Part shown: one piece after another, positions 5,766 through 5,903 of the stretch
Numbering within the stretch: position 1 is the stretch's first letter
Layout: every line of letters begins with the position of its first letter
Assembly: GCA_023457535.1 (NCBI GenBank)
Contig: JAEWLN010000182.1
Span: 1 to 5,903 of the forward strand
Direction: 5' to 3'
DNA: 5,903 bases
From: Bacteroidota bacterium
Lineage (GTDB): Bacteria; Bacteroidota; Bacteroidia; Flavobacteriales; Flavobacteriaceae
Notes under the pieces: model-generated
Databases searched by the model: none
Seen by the model: the letters and a program-made list of their open reading frames with translations, nothing else
Told to the model about the DNA's origin: nothing
Made by a program: the position numbers and the translations under genes

Positions 5766-5900
5766 TGCTAACAGCCGGTAAGCAAAATTGCCGGGTTTTC
5801 GGTAGCCGGAAGTTGCGGTTTCACGAAGAAACATTATCTTCGGCAGAGAGAACTCAGTTCGCTTTGGTCGGCAACGTCGTGAAGCGGCGACACGTTAGTG
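5766..5900 (+). repeat. attC-like site 8 (arms poorly matched)
   Basis: The left box is TGCTAAC (5766-5772) and the right box GTTAGTG (5894-5900). The core is typical: GTAGCCGG, the hairpin CGAAGA-aacatta-TCTTCG (5826-5844) and GAGAGAACTC. The left arm GCCGGTAAGCAAAATTGCCG (5774-5793) pairs with the right arm (5869-5888) only at its ends (GCCG and TTGCCG), with about six unpaired positions in the middle. The right arm has the GTGAAGCGGC of sites 4, 5 and 7, whereas the left arm resembles none of them. The right end also reads CGACAC instead of CCTAAC before GTT. It looks like a hybrid or decaying site. Confidence 0.78.
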
Positions 5901-5903
5901 GCA

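Larger units (their letters stand above)
772..5903 (+). mobile_element. Integron-like gene-cassette array
   Basis: Eight related 132-136 bp elements in the same orientation alternate with single unrelated genes on the same strand. With cleavage between G and TT of each right-hand box, the cassettes are 902-1432, 1433-2424, 2425-3208, 3209-3711, 3712-4262, 4263-4899 and 4900-5894. Cassette 1 ends at 901 and cassette 9 starts at 5895. The seven complete cassettes (503 to 995 bp) have cassette-specific complementary ends: the first 10 bases match the reverse complement of the 10 bases ending in AAC at the left of the closing element. That is what is expected if a circular cassette carries one self-complementary attC site. 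Seen directly: the repeats, orientation and complementarity. Known: integron cassettes have this organisation. Inferred: mobility by an IntI-like tyrosine recombinase, which is not in the window. The array could be a full chromosomal integron, a cluster of attC sites lacking an integrase, or a related but distinct system. Confidence 0.82.

Noticed and set aside
772..5900. CRISPR array
   Set aside because: Repeats are about 135 bp, imperfect, and separated by whole genes of different lengths rather than short uniform spacers.
772..5900. MITEs or REP-type repeats scattered between genes
   Set aside because: All copies share one orientation relative to the genes. No target-site duplications are visible. 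The end boxes covary with the opposite end of the same cassette, which independent insertions would not produce.

Overview
The window looks like DNA from a member of the Bacteroidota, probably a Flavobacterium-like organism. This is inferred from AT-rich genes full of Lys, Asn and Ile codons, the absence of clear Shine-Dalgarno sequences, small lipoproteins and a secreted YD-repeat protein of a type common there. No marker gene fixes the taxon.

The layout is a gene-cassette array. Eight related elements of 132-136 bp (772-907, 1307-1438, 2299-2430, 3080-3214, 3582-3717, 4133-4268, 4770-4905, 5766-5900) separate short, unrelated genes, all on the + strand. The elements are much richer in G+C than the genes. 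Each begins with a box ending AAC, ends with a box beginning GTT, and has long imperfectly complementary arms inside these boxes. This is the architecture of integron attC recombination sites. If recombination cuts G|TT, the window holds the end of cassette 1, seven complete cassettes (2-8: 902-1432, 1433-2424, 2425-3208, 3209-3711, 3712-4262, 4263-4899, 4900-5894) and the first bases of cassette 9.

The strongest evidence is a covariation. The first 10 bases of every complete cassette are the reverse complement of the bases at the start of the element that closes the same cassette (perfect in six, one mismatch in the seventh), and this sequence differs from cassette to cassette. Circularising each cassette would therefore rebuild one long hairpin site. 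Pairing continues past base 10, but base 11 is always an A at the start facing a C at the end.

Cargo in order: partial 3' end of an unknown ORF (1-75); four-helix membrane protein with a central soluble domain (130-777); small acidic protein (969-1268); DUF3800-type protein (1465-2292); lipoprotein (2458-3069); 90-residue protein with a TTG start (3265-3537); a cassette with no convincing gene but a diverged direct repeat (3712-4262); second lipoprotein (4308-4757); secreted YD-repeat protein (4911-5756). Several start codons lie only 11-45 bases inside the cassette and stop codons abut or enter the recombination boxes, so there is little room for private promoters and read-through transcription is likely. 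The genes do not form a pathway. What unites them is the mobilisation system. No integrase is in the window; by integron logic it should lie to the left.
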